In this document: piece after piece, positions 53,462-60,651 of the stretch
Numbering within the stretch: the first letter of the stretch is position 1
How the letters are laid out: each line of letters begins with the position of its first letter
DNA from: Tridacna crocea
Taxonomy: Eukaryota; Mollusca; Bivalvia; Cardiida; Cardiidae
Length of the DNA: 64,000 bases
Direction of reading: 5' to 3'
NCBI GenBank assembly: GCA_943736015.1
Contig: OX031061.1
Span: 60,270,192-60,334,191, forward strand
The notes under the pieces: model-generated
The model's input: only the letters and a program-made list of their open reading frames with translations
Told to the model about the DNA's origin: nothing
Database searches by the model: none
Made by a program: the position numbers and the translations under genes

Positions 53462-53824
53462 ATGACCCAAAAGCAAGTAGAGGGTTATTTTCACAAGATG
53501 GATGAGTTTAAAAGTGTGACCTGGGATGAACATCGAGTAAGTTGTCATTTTGACGACCGTTTTTCTTTGGAAGTGAAGCTAGGCAAATCATCGACATACG
53601 TATTACTTCGAAGTGGGAGTAAATTCATTAAACTTCCTTTTGAGGTCTTTAGCGCTATCTGCAACTCGCAAGTTAGTATTGCGTTTTTGAAAGAGTCTTT
53701 AGAAAAATGTGACTGTTGCTGTCGATGGATGTGTTGCTATTGCGGACTTCGATTTTCTACAGAAATGGAATGCTTTCATCATGAGGACCAAATACACGTC
53801 ACAAATTGTGTTTCAGGAGAGTGA
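53462..53824 (+). CDS. Small C2H2 zinc-finger protein of the Polinton
   Basis: 120 residues from ATG 53,462. The N-terminal 85 residues are mixed alpha/beta with no motif I recognise. The C-terminal part is cysteine-rich (KCDCCCRWMCCYCG) and contains one C2H2-type finger: CYCG, then Phe and a His-rich end (FHHEDQIH), giving C-x2-C-x11/12-H-x4/5-H spacing. Single-finger proteins of this kind are frequent accessory genes of Polintons; I would guess DNA or RNA binding or regulation. It is the first of three rightward genes at the left end, following a TATA-like box and three CTAAAAATAG motifs. No homologue can be named. Confidence 0.65.
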   Translation: MTQKQVEGYFHKMDEFKSVTWDEHRVSCHFDDRFSLEVKLGKSSTYVLLRSGSKFIKLPFEVFSAICNSQVSIAFLKESLEKCDCCCRWMCCYCGLRFSTEMECFHHEDQIHVTNCVSGE

Positions 53825-53853
53825 AACGGACACTATTGAAGACTGAAAAAATA

Positions 53854-53864
53854 TATATAAATAG
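53854..53864 (+). promoter_or_regulatory. TATA box before the Cys/His protein gene
   Basis: TATATAAATAG about 40 nt before the ATG at 53,894, a normal distance for a short leader. Confidence 0.65.
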
Positions 53865-53893
53865 TGGGCAACACATGATCGGCTTATTTCAAC

Positions 53894-54271
53894 ATGGCCA
53901 ATTTACTGAATTCATATCTGGACTTTTTTTACGCAAAAGAAATTTTACGGTGTCAGCCCGAAATAGTGCGCCGATTGTGCGAAGGATGCCAGATCGAATC
54001 TCTATCACAAACGGATCATTCATGTGTTTTATTAAGCCAGCAACAACAGTTAATTCTATACTTTGAAAACATACTGTCCGAGATTGACGAGTTTGACATT
54101 CTGATCAAGTGGAGGGAAGCTGCATCACAAATTGCGACTCCAGAGTATATTGCCATGTACGAGTTAAAATTGACTTGTCCTGACTGGCGGCAAACCATGA
54201 AAACACCAAGCTGGAAAAAACGAATAATGCAGATAACTTCTCAGCTCAGAAGTTTAGATAAATACTTTTGA
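53894..54271 (+). CDS. Small Cys/His protein of the Polinton
   Basis: 125 residues from ATG 53,894, with a TATATAAATAG box just upstream. Near the N-terminus is CEGCQIESLSQTDHSC, a possible metal-binding C-x2-C...H-x2-C knot. Similar CxxC...PSQ...HxC segments occur, as I recall, in uncharacterised Polinton-associated proteins of marine invertebrates. The rest is helical and polar (QQQQLILYFENILSEIDEFDILIKWREAAS), ending in a basic tail. No enzymatic motif. Function unknown. Confidence 0.6.
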   Translation: MANLLNSYLDFFYAKEILRCQPEIVRRLCEGCQIESLSQTDHSCVLLSQQQQLILYFENILSEIDEFDILIKWREAASQIATPEYIAMYELKLTCPDWRQTMKTPSWKKRIMQITSQLRSLDKYF

Positions 54272-54317
54272 ACACGTGAGAGGCTCTCACATAGGATAAG
54301 GAGGTTGTACCGTGAAA

Positions 54318-54698
54318 ATGGATTTACACAACTTGGCACACCCAGAATACAGTTTATTTAAGGACCGACTGGCGAGTTATTCGTTGTGGCCGCCGCAACT
54401 GAGTCAATCTGATTATAGTCTGGCTCAGGCCGGATTGTTTTATAGTAACGTGAGTGACAGAGTGACTTGTTTTGCTTGTGGAGTTATGCTGTGGGGATGG
54501 AAATCCAACGATGATCCTTGGCTAGAACATTTCATTCACGGGAAGAACTGTTTTTATATGAAAATGGTTGGAGGTGTCAGACTCAAAGGTCACAGTGGCA
54601 CACCAGCCATGTCTTCCAAACCGTATGATTTGTGGGAGTGTGCCGCTCTTCAAGGTCCATGGGCAAAAAACGAGATGAAAGACGAGCCAGACCAGTGA
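54318..54698 (+). CDS. BIR-domain (IAP-like) protein carried by the Polinton
   Basis: 126 residues from ATG 54,318; a longer frame begins at a GTG six bases earlier. One baculoviral IAP repeat spans about residues 10-80. FKDRLASYSLWP opens the fold, LAQAGLFYSNVSDRVTCFAC leads into the zinc site, and the ligands are Cys51, Cys54, His71 and Cys78 (C-x2-C-x16-H-x6-C, the canonical BIR spacing). The GW and DDPW residues of the peptide groove are present. BIR proteins bind caspases or IAP-binding motifs and restrain apoptosis; viral forms prolong cell survival. There is no RING domain, so ligase activity is unlikely. It is the last rightward gene; AATAAA follows at 54,738. Probably captured from a host IAP; bivalves have many such genes. 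Confidence 0.88.
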   Translation: MDLHNLAHPEYSLFKDRLASYSLWPPQLSQSDYSLAQAGLFYSNVSDRVTCFACGVMLWGWKSNDDPWLEHFIHGKNCFYMKMVGGVRLKGHSGTPAMSSKPYDLWECAALQGPWAKNEMKDEPDQ

Positions 54699-54737
54699 CA
54701 TCAGACTTCCTTCGTTGCTTTGTCGATGAACAGGAAT

Positions 54738-54743
54738 AATAAA
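54738..54743 (+). terminator. Poly(A) signal of the rightward genes
   Basis: AATAAA 40 nt after the BIR gene stop. Confidence 0.6.
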
Positions 54744-55423
54744 TCTGTGACATTTTTCCTAACTTTTTGTTCTAGGACAGACTTCCAAACATCGGACTTT
54801 TGATTCTGGGACAAAATTGTGAAGAAACGAAACGAATAAATCAAGTGGATTATACATGTTGTTTTATTACATAAACAAGATAATATTTTTTCAAAAAATA
54901 AATTTATGGAAATAAATATTACAAGTTTACAAAAGATATTATTTTTTTACCCCGTCTTGTTAGGTTTTCATGTCCATGTACCACACTGCCAGTTTGCGTA
55001 GACTGGGTATTTTACAATATGTTTTGTACATAGGACAAAAGATCCAGTCTACTTTAAAAAATAGAAAATATGTTCCAGCTTTCTATTACTTCGTTTGAAT
55101 AGATTTGATATTATATTTATCTATAGAACATACAATAAAATATCAAGTCTATGTATTAAGTTTATAATATGTATTAAATTTATAATATGTAAAAATCATA
55201 CTCCAGCTTCAGACATTTATGGATGATGGAATAGATTTGATGTTTTATATATGTATAGAACACAGGATAAAGTATCAAATCTATGTATCAAGTTTTAGAT
55301 ACTTGAATAAAGAAAACATGTTTCAGATTTATCAGATTAAGAGTAGACAAAGGGAAGTCACATGGTTTGTCTACGACATACGATGACATTTCCAATCCAG
55401 ATAAAGTCAACATAGTTATGTAC
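54744..55423. other. Convergent intergenic region with internal repeats
   Basis: AT-rich 680 bp between converging transcription units. Two imperfect direct repeats (about 55,078-55,165 and 55,215-55,305) share AATAGATTTGAT, TATAGAACA and AAATCTATGTAT. No gene. Confidence 0.55.
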
Positions 55424-55429
55424 TTTATT
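55424..55429 (-). terminator. Poly(A) signal overlapping the protease stop
   Basis: On the minus strand TGAATAAA: AATAAA begins with the last base of the protease stop codon, a very compact 3' end. Confidence 0.6.
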
Positions 55430-56067
55430 CAGTTGGAAAATTCATCGCAGCGTGGTTTGCAACTTTGATTATATACAAAATCGTTCCTTACACAAAGAGG
55501 ATATACACGCCAAAACAAGTCTTTCATATACTGATCATTTACCACAGGAGCACTTTCTATAAATGGTTGAACAATCGTTTCCATACATTTCCCTAAGAAT
55601 CTTTGCCGTAAGAAATAAACGCAATAAAGTCCACACACATTAGAATATTCACTTTGAAGGCGATGACGGTTCACACGTACGGTCTTGGCATGCCGATGTA
55701 ACCAGAGACTGAACAGAGAGTTATATACACCAGGATCCTGACCATAACTATCAAAACACTCTACTGTATTGTCACTAATGAAAAGGGCGAGCCAGTGTTG
55801 TCCAGGCCTGCTGCTGACATCGGTATTGGCAATAAATCCACATGCTTTGTTGGGTAGGACGCATGGTAACTGATCAGCGGCAAACACACCCAAAGTTTGT
55901 TTGTGTAACACTGGGTCGCAGAAAATGATACATTGTAATTGTGAAGTATTCATAATTGTACAATGACGTCTCTCTCTTGGTTTATTTCGAAGTATCCAGG
56001 ACCTTCGCTGTACACAATACAACTCATGGGTTCTGAAACACAAGAAAATATATTTAAAACAAAACAT
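55429..56067 (-). CDS. Adenain-like cysteine protease (Polinton PRO)
   Basis: Maturation protease of the C5 (adenovirus endopeptidase) type, expected to cleave virion precursor proteins during capsid assembly. The frame from ATG 56,067 is 212 residues. An internal ATG at 55,953 (residue 39) gives a 174-residue protein closer to the usual size, and I prefer it. The catalytic set in the longer numbering is His91 (GQHWLALFI), Asp106 (ECFDSYG), Gln138 (LQSEYSN) and Cys145 (NVCGLYC), in the family order. Upstream of residue 39 the DNA reads ATTTTCTTGTGTTTCAG on the minus strand, a good splice acceptor. The first 38 codons may therefore be intronic and the true 5' exon further upstream. The gene is the most distal of the leftward block. 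Confidence 0.88.
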   Translation of the reverse strand: MFCFKYIFLCFRTHELYCVQRRSWILRNKPRERRHCTIMNTSQLQCIIFCDPVLHKQTLGVFAADQLPCVLPNKACGFIANTDVSSRPGQHWLALFISDNTVECFDSYGQDPGVYNSLFSLWLHRHAKTVRVNRHRLQSEYSNVCGLYCVYFLRQRFLGKCMETIVQPFIESAPVVNDQYMKDLFWRVYPLCVRNDFVYNQSCKPRCDEFSN

Positions 56068-56091
56068 GTCTTTTAAACAGGCGGCCTATCT

Positions 56092-56276
56092 TTATCCTTT
56101 TACCCGATCCATACGCATTCTGACACATCAACAACAAATAGCTTTTTTTTTTTTTTTTTTTTTTAACATTGTGGAAAAAAGGAGACATTGCTCGTAACTC
56201 AGTTACTTTTATCCCCGTTTGTCCATACTTTTGAAATTAGAAGAGTCTAACATAGGTTTATCAGGTAAAGGATTAA
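56092..56276 (+). repeat. Family A2 MITE inserted in the Polinton
   Basis: TTTATCCTTTTACCCG left end and GGTAAAGGATTAA right end. Core AACATTGTGG and TTGCTCGTAAC, with a long T run at about 56,145-56,164; the right palindrome arm is largely lost. Lies between the protease and capsid genes. Confidence 0.75.
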
Positions 56277-56371
56277 GATAGATTACTTTTCAATTCTACA
56301 AATCAATGTCATCAGAGTCCGATTAGTGCTTTCAGCGCTTAGAGATAGTGTCTTCATAAATGTGCAAGCAA

Positions 56372-57697
56372 CTATCTCAGACATAAACTTAAAATGATGC
56401 TTACATTTGAAGTTAAAAATGCAGAATACAGACAAGTTGAGATTAAAACAGTAAAATTACCCGATAATGCTGTCTTGAATGAAACTTCGAGCCTCACATT
56501 GCCCATCTTCACCAATGATAGATATTCTCCGTGCTGAGGAAAGTTGGGTTCCAACTGAAAGGCGAATAACGTGGAACCGCTTATATAGTGAGCCCTGTCC
56601 AGAAGATTACCCCCGTCTTCTCTCCATTTCCCACTCGAAACCAGCAAATTGGTGTAGCCTCGTATGATGGAAGTTCCTCCGGCGGCATCAAAGTCCAACT
56701 TGAGTGCACTTCTTTCTACGGGTAAACCATCGTTATAAACTGCAATTTGTTGTATGGTGCAGTTCTCAAAGTTAAACGGATTCGTTTTGTAATCCCCGCT
56801 TACAGCTTTACTTTTCACAAATCCAAGGACGATTTTATTTGGTCGTCTTCCTTGAAACATATTTTCCCAGGTGTAGTTGGTCGAACCCGTCGGAATACTC
56901 ACTGACCTCACCTCGACCTTATTGTAGGGATACAGTGCATTCTGCCTTTCCAAAATTTTTGAGTGTCCGTAGATGACGGCGGGGCTGACTCTGACTTTTT
57001 TCACCAGAATATAGATATCTTCGATAATTATACGATAGTCGTTGGCATCGCCGGTCACTAGGCAAAAGTTGTTCGGGCTCCTGTACAATTTAATTTTGAC
57101 ATCCACCTGATTCAACAAATATCTCGACATGGAAAATAAATCGTGGAAGATGGGCCCTTGTAAATCGATGCGTTTGGATTCGGCAATTGTATTAGCACGT
57201 ACGTAGAGTCCATTGTTGGTTCCAGAGGGATCAGTGACACCCGGACTATCGGCATCATCTTGCATGAACAGCTGGGTATCTAACTGACTTTTGACAGCAT
57301 CTGTTCCGTAGTTTAACAATGTGTGAATATAAGCCCTGTAAGGATTATAGTTACAATTCATCGTCGCTTTGTTTTGAAGAGTGACTTCTGTTGACGAAAA
57401 GAGCGCTTGAAGAAACAGGTTAGCCGGTCCGACTTTTGCCGCTTTCGTTAAAGCAGTACCATCTGCTTTTTCCACTTTCAGTCTAACGTAAAGTTGAGAG
57501 TTCTTGAGATCCACATAATCCATCGAATTTTGTCCGCTGATTTTAAACTCGAAGGGACTGTCATCCGAAACCTGCGATAGTGGGCGAATTTCATCGTAGT
57601 ACACGTCTGTTACGCTTGTTTGGGTACTTGGCAAGTCAATAACAGAGAGCTCCGACACGAGGCCCTCTTTGAATTCAGTTTCGTTAAACACCGACAT
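56372..57697 (-). CDS. Major capsid protein (double jelly-roll, hexon-like)
   Basis: 441 residues from ATG 57,697. Matches the Polinton/adintovirus major capsid pattern: an N-terminal segment (TDVYYDEIRPLSQVSDDSPFEFKI), the strand-rich first jelly roll (YVDLKNSQLYVRLKV, LFLQALFSSTEVTLQ, YNPYRAYIHTLLNYG), a linker with DLFSMSRYLLNQVDVKIKL, and a second jelly roll (YPYNKVEVRSVSIPTGSTNY, RRPNKIVLGFVKS). It builds the icosahedral shell as trimers. Its ATG overlaps the stop of the upstream basic protein (TAATG). The last about 25 residues (ISTCLYSAFLTSNVSIILSLCLR) lack the acidic DN-IEID-type ending I expect in the family. That suggests a 3' frameshift, or a splice donor (AATGTAAG) near 56,403. 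The length is otherwise normal. Confidence 0.88.
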   Translation of the reverse strand: MSVFNETEFKEGLVSELSVIDLPSTQTSVTDVYYDEIRPLSQVSDDSPFEFKISGQNSMDYVDLKNSQLYVRLKVEKADGTALTKAAKVGPANLFLQALFSSTEVTLQNKATMNCNYNPYRAYIHTLLNYGTDAVKSQLDTQLFMQDDADSPGVTDPSGTNNGLYVRANTIAESKRIDLQGPIFHDLFSMSRYLLNQVDVKIKLYRSPNNFCLVTGDANDYRIIIEDIYILVKKVRVSPAVIYGHSKILERQNALYPYNKVEVRSVSIPTGSTNYTWENMFQGRRPNKIVLGFVKSKAVSGDYKTNPFNFENCTIQQIAVYNDGLPVERSALKLDFDAAGGTSIIRGYTNLLVSSGKWREDGGNLLDRAHYISGSTLFAFQLEPNFPQHGEYLSLVKMGNVRLEVSFKTALSGNFTVLISTCLYSAFLTSNVSIILSLCLR

Positions 57698-58128
57698 TAT
57701 TTGATTTCGAAGATATCCGTCTGTTTGTTCCTTTTTAAAAGCTTTGTCTTGGTTTTATTCACCCTTTTCCGTGACACCCTTCCTCTATCCTTTTGAGTCT
57801 TCCTGCGTTTATTTTGGCTACTCGAAGGATCCCTAGCCTTCCTTTTCTTGTTACTCCTACGAAGTCTTGAGAGACTTTGAAAGGCGTTCTCCACCTGTTT
57901 TGGATTTATATGTTCTCGTTCCAGCTGCGCTTTGGCCTGTGCAGTGACCTGTTCCGTAGGCAAAACAGCATTAATAGCGACTTTCCTTTCTTCTGGGTGC
58001 GACGAAGGACTCACCTCAATGACACTAGGAAATCGTCCTCTACCAGTCTGTTGTAAGCTGGCTTTACCTCGGCTGACGCGATCAAAGAAATCCACCCAAA
58101 GTTGAGGGTTTGGCACGTACAGTTTCAT
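57697..58128 (-). CDS. Basic Polinton virion protein
   Basis: 143 residues from ATG 58,128 (a longer frame would start at a non-AUG codon). It begins KLYVPNPQLWVDFFDRVSRG, a conserved opening I associate with a small Polinton late protein. A proline/serine stretch follows, then a strongly basic C-terminal half (RRSNKKRKARD, NKRRKTQKDRGRVSRKRVNK) typical of core or nucleic-acid-binding proteins. ATG lies 2 nt after the penton-like gene stop and its own TAA overlaps the capsid ATG, so these genes form one block. A role as minor capsid or core protein is inferred from position and composition; substrates of the protease are plausible. Confidence 0.65.
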   Translation of the reverse strand: MKLYVPNPQLWVDFFDRVSRGKASLQQTGRGRFPSVIEVSPSSHPEERKVAINAVLPTEQVTAQAKAQLEREHINPKQVENAFQSLSRLRRSNKKRKARDPSSSQNKRRKTQKDRGRVSRKRVNKTKTKLLKRNKQTDIFEIK

Positions 58129-58130
58129 TT

Positions 58131-58565
58131 TCACCAAAATGGATAGCGCTTGAAATGAAGTGTTAAATGCAGGGGTTTCATTAAATGTGTGGAATCTGCG
58201 TTCGTTTCACGCTTTATATAGATTTCGAAGTCTCTGATTTCGTTCTTGGTTACGTCGAGGTAGAAGGGGTTGTCCAATATGTAATCCCATTTGTTTCTTG
58301 CATTCTTCTCAAGACGTCTTAAGAGGGCACGTTGTTCCCCATAGGCAATACTTCCTTTACATAAATCCGAATAAATGTAGAGTCCTTCGTCGGCAGTTAT
58401 TTTTGAAACTCTGGCGTTTTCGGTAGCATGAAATTCAACCAGAGCAACTTTCCAAAGACCAGGTAAGAAAAGAGGAAACTTCAGTTGAATTCTAAATTTC
58501 GTTGTTGTATTATCCTCGAAAAAGACATTGCTCTCGTCACTTTGCACATACATATAGTGCTCCAT
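58131..58565 (-). CDS. Penton-like minor capsid protein (single jelly-roll)
   Basis: 144 residues from ATG 58,565. The N-terminal part (YMYVQSDESNVFFEDNTTTKFRIQLKFPLFLPGLWKVALVEFHA) has the pattern of Polinton minor capsid proteins: a polar start, N-T-x3-F-R-I-x-L, P-L-x-L-x-G-x-W-x-V-A-L-x-E. It is followed by LYIYSDLC and repeated short strands ending LHLTLHFKRYPFW. In the virion it should occupy the five-fold vertices. It lies between the pX-like and basic-protein genes, the usual neighbourhood. Shorter than some family members, perhaps lacking a receptor-type insertion. Confidence 0.75.
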   Translation of the reverse strand: MEHYMYVQSDESNVFFEDNTTTKFRIQLKFPLFLPGLWKVALVEFHATENARVSKITADEGLYIYSDLCKGSIAYGEQRALLRRLEKNARNKWDYILDNPFYLDVTKNEIRDFEIYIKRETNADSTHLMKPLHLTLHFKRYPFW

Positions 58566-58618
58566 CACAGCAGGAAAAGCCGGGTTCTGAAATCACTTGC
58601 GAGCACAGGTAATCGCTA

Positions 58619-58936
58619 TTATGTCGTCGATAGAAACTCGATCACAGGTTTCAGGATCAGAGGCAAAATTGCTTTGTGTTTTACCAGAAGTCGCCGTTGC
58701 TGCTGACGAGTTAGATCTTTAGACACAAGCCGACGAATATTGATTTTGTGGTGCTCCAACTTCTTCTTAAGTTTGTCGTTAATAGGACAGTTCCCTTTAA
58801 GGACGTTGTAAATGGCTTCTTGCACGGCCCTCAGTTGTGTAGATGTTAAAGTCTTTACAATCGCCACTTTTTGATCGTCTGGAGAATCAACCAATAATGA
58901 AAGTAAAGGTAGATGTTTTCGAATCCACATTGCCAT
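58619..58936 (-). CDS. pX-like small Polinton protein
   Basis: 105 residues from ATG 58,936. Pattern: IRKHLPLLSLLVDSPDDQKVAIVKTL, then an amphipathic helix ending AIYNVLKGNCPI, a basic middle (KLKKKLEHHKINIRRL, QQQRRLLVKH) and a hydrophobic tail (AILPLILKPVIEFL). Small proteins with this LL...LL, NVLKGN, basic, hydrophobic-tail order are very common in Polintons and have been compared with adenovirus pX/core peptides. Probably a core or membrane-active virion protein. It sits 53 nt upstream of the penton-like gene and 15 nt downstream of the integrase stop. Confidence 0.7.
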   Translation of the reverse strand: MAMWIRKHLPLLSLLVDSPDDQKVAIVKTLTSTQLRAVQEAIYNVLKGNCPINDKLKKKLEHHKINIRRLVSKDLTRQQQRRLLVKHKAILPLILKPVIEFLSTT

Positions 58937-58951
58937 ATTTAATGTTCAGAT

Positions 58952-60118
58952 TCAATCAATTACAGCTCCTTTTAAATCGTCAATATCTTCTGCATTAACC
59001 AACGAGTCAAATTTAGATGGCCAACCTTTCCAGCGTACTAACATTTGCTTTTGCCCAGCTCGAGTGCGATTACGAATCACTTTTTCGATGAAGTAGCTCG
59101 CCTGTTCATATGCTTTCTTTAACTGGTTCTGGTAAAAAGTGCCACTGACAACTTCTCCGGCATAATCTTTCAGTCGATATTGTGGAATACCGTCACTCAT
59201 GAAACGACCATTAATAACAAATAGTTCTCGGGACCATCGTTCATCATATTCTCGTTGAAAAGCTTTGCTTATAAAAGACACTCGCACGAGATCACCTACT
59301 TTATATTTATAAATGGCTTTGCCTCGAATCTTGTACTTTTTACCGACTGATTTGATCGGCGCTGGCATCCTACTGTTGTCAAGTTTTGAAGTAGACTCAT
59401 ACTGTAATTTCCATAAGTCCACAGAGTCTTTGGGTTTAACGCTGATTGGTGTTTTTTTAATAGAACGATGGTAAGTCTTGTTGTAGCTTTCGGTGATTTG
59501 GGGAAGAACGTCAATCCACCGTCTTGTTTGTTTGTGCGTCATATAACGAACCAATCGAGATTTGATCGTTTTAATGGCTCTTTCGGCATAGGAGGCCTTG
59601 ACCACGTTATGAGTCACGAAAAATGTAACATTTTCTTTTTTGAGAAAAGTCTTGACGATTTTATTGAGAAATTCAGTTCCTTGGTCACTCCTAATATGAC
59701 TCGGTCTCCGTCCAGTAGCAAACATTTGTCTCAAAGCTTCCACCATTTCTTGCCCTGTAGTGCTGCGTAGAGGAACCGTCCATACAAATTTCGATAAAAT
59801 ATCGATTGCTAAGACGAAATACGCATATCCTGCATTCTCTTTCTTGTAGAAAACCATGTTTGCGGTGTCCAAATCCCACTGATAATCCACAAAAGGAGCC
59901 ACTACCCTCCGTCGCTTAAATTTCGATCTGGTTTCTCGATGTACGGCGTAATCTTCTTGCTTTAACAGCCAGTTACGAATTTTTGATCGTCCAAGAACAA
60001 ATTTACCATCTTTTCTAACAGCTCTATATAATTTCTCTACCCCACCATAAGCTCCAGCATGGGAAGGGTCGTAATAGATACTCGCTAGATAATCGTCGTA
60101 GTTTACAGTCGAAACCAT
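58952..60118 (-). CDS. Retroviral-type integrase with C-terminal chromodomain (Polinton INT)
   Basis: 388 residues from ATG 60,118. Inserts the element into host DNA. The N-terminal region (YYDPSHAGAYGGVEKLYRAV ... IRNWLLKQEDYAVHR) matches the Polinton integrase head. The catalytic core has W-D-L-D-T with Asp84, S-D-Q-G-T-E-F with Asp145, and S-Y-A-E-R with Glu179, a DDE triad with 33 residues between the last two by my count. KYKVGDLVRVS marks the SH3-like region. Residues about 339-380 form a chromodomain (YFIEKVIRNR, LVRWKGWPSKFDSLV), which in other integrases directs insertion to marked chromatin. The frame is intact. Its first 16 nt overlap the end of the preceding gene. Confidence 0.93.
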   Translation of the reverse strand: MVSTVNYDDYLASIYYDPSHAGAYGGVEKLYRAVRKDGKFVLGRSKIRNWLLKQEDYAVHRETRSKFKRRRVVAPFVDYQWDLDTANMVFYKKENAGYAYFVLAIDILSKFVWTVPLRSTTGQEMVEALRQMFATGRRPSHIRSDQGTEFLNKIVKTFLKKENVTFFVTHNVVKASYAERAIKTIKSRLVRYMTHKQTRRWIDVLPQITESYNKTYHRSIKKTPISVKPKDSVDLWKLQYESTSKLDNSRMPAPIKSVGKKYKIRGKAIYKYKVGDLVRVSFISKAFQREYDERWSRELFVINGRFMSDGIPQYRLKDYAGEVVSGTFYQNQLKKAYEQASYFIEKVIRNRTRAGQKQMLVRWKGWPSKFDSLVNAEDIDDLKGAVID

Positions 60119-60651
60119 TTTACTTTTCCAGTCACAATTTTCTCTGGAACTTTTCTTTTGACGGGGATACCCGTGGGAGGTGGTAAAGTACCTTTGCCTA
60201 TCTGATGTCTCGCGCTCGCTGCTAGCAAACTCGTCGGAACATTGAGCTCAATCAGGAGCTCACCGAATGCATCTTTGCCCACGGGTCGAAAGTCTTTATA
60301 GTCCTTCATGTGCACCTTGATCAGATCGACGATGTTAGAACCAGGTATCAGGGTACCTTTTAAAATCACTTCTCCTTTCGAGTTCCATGAGACGTGTGGC
60401 TGAATATAAGTAAGAAGGCTTTGCACCTGATTTCGAATAGATTTTGAAAAATAAGGCAGCAATGATGCTAAAGTATTTCCTCGGTCCTCAAGCTCACTCC
60501 TCTCGCTTCTTTTTGTGTCGTTTTCTTTTTCTTCAACATAGTTTTTTGAAAAGGGTTGAACAGCATGTGTTTTAAAGCCTTCAGTCGGAGACTCGCTGGC
60601 TGATAGCAAACGTTGATAACGATCGTAAGGTAGCAAGATCATTTTCTTCAT
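60103..60651 (-). CDS. Conserved Polinton protein of unknown function
   Basis: 182 residues from ATG 60,651. N-terminal MKKMILLPYDRYQRLL, then a low-complexity acidic/basic linker. The C-terminal domain has LLPYFSKSIRNQVQSLLTYI, VSWNSKGEVILKGTLIPGSNIVDLIK and FRPVGKDAFGELLIELNVP. Proteins with the same MVLVPYxxYQRLL head and IPGSHIVDL motif are widespread between the ATPase and integrase genes of Polintons, from what I know; their function is not established. The C-terminal domain could be a DNA- or protein-binding module. ATG overlaps the ATPase stop (ATGA). Confidence 0.72.
   Translation of the reverse strand: MKKMILLPYDRYQRLLSASESPTEGFKTHAVQPFSKNYVEEKENDTKRSERSELEDRGNTLASLLPYFSKSIRNQVQSLLTYIQPHVSWNSKGEVILKGTLIPGSNIVDLIKVHMKDYKDFRPVGKDAFGELLIELNVPTSLLAASARHQIGKGTLPPPTGIPVKRKVPEKIVTGKVKWFRL

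Noticed and set aside
54312-54314. GTG start for the BIR protein
   Set aside because: Eukaryotic context; the ATG two codons later is the sensible start.
58135-58137. Upstream start of the basic virion protein
   Set aside because: The codon is TTG; the ATG at 58,128 is 2 nt after the preceding stop and fits the conserved KLYVPNP opening.
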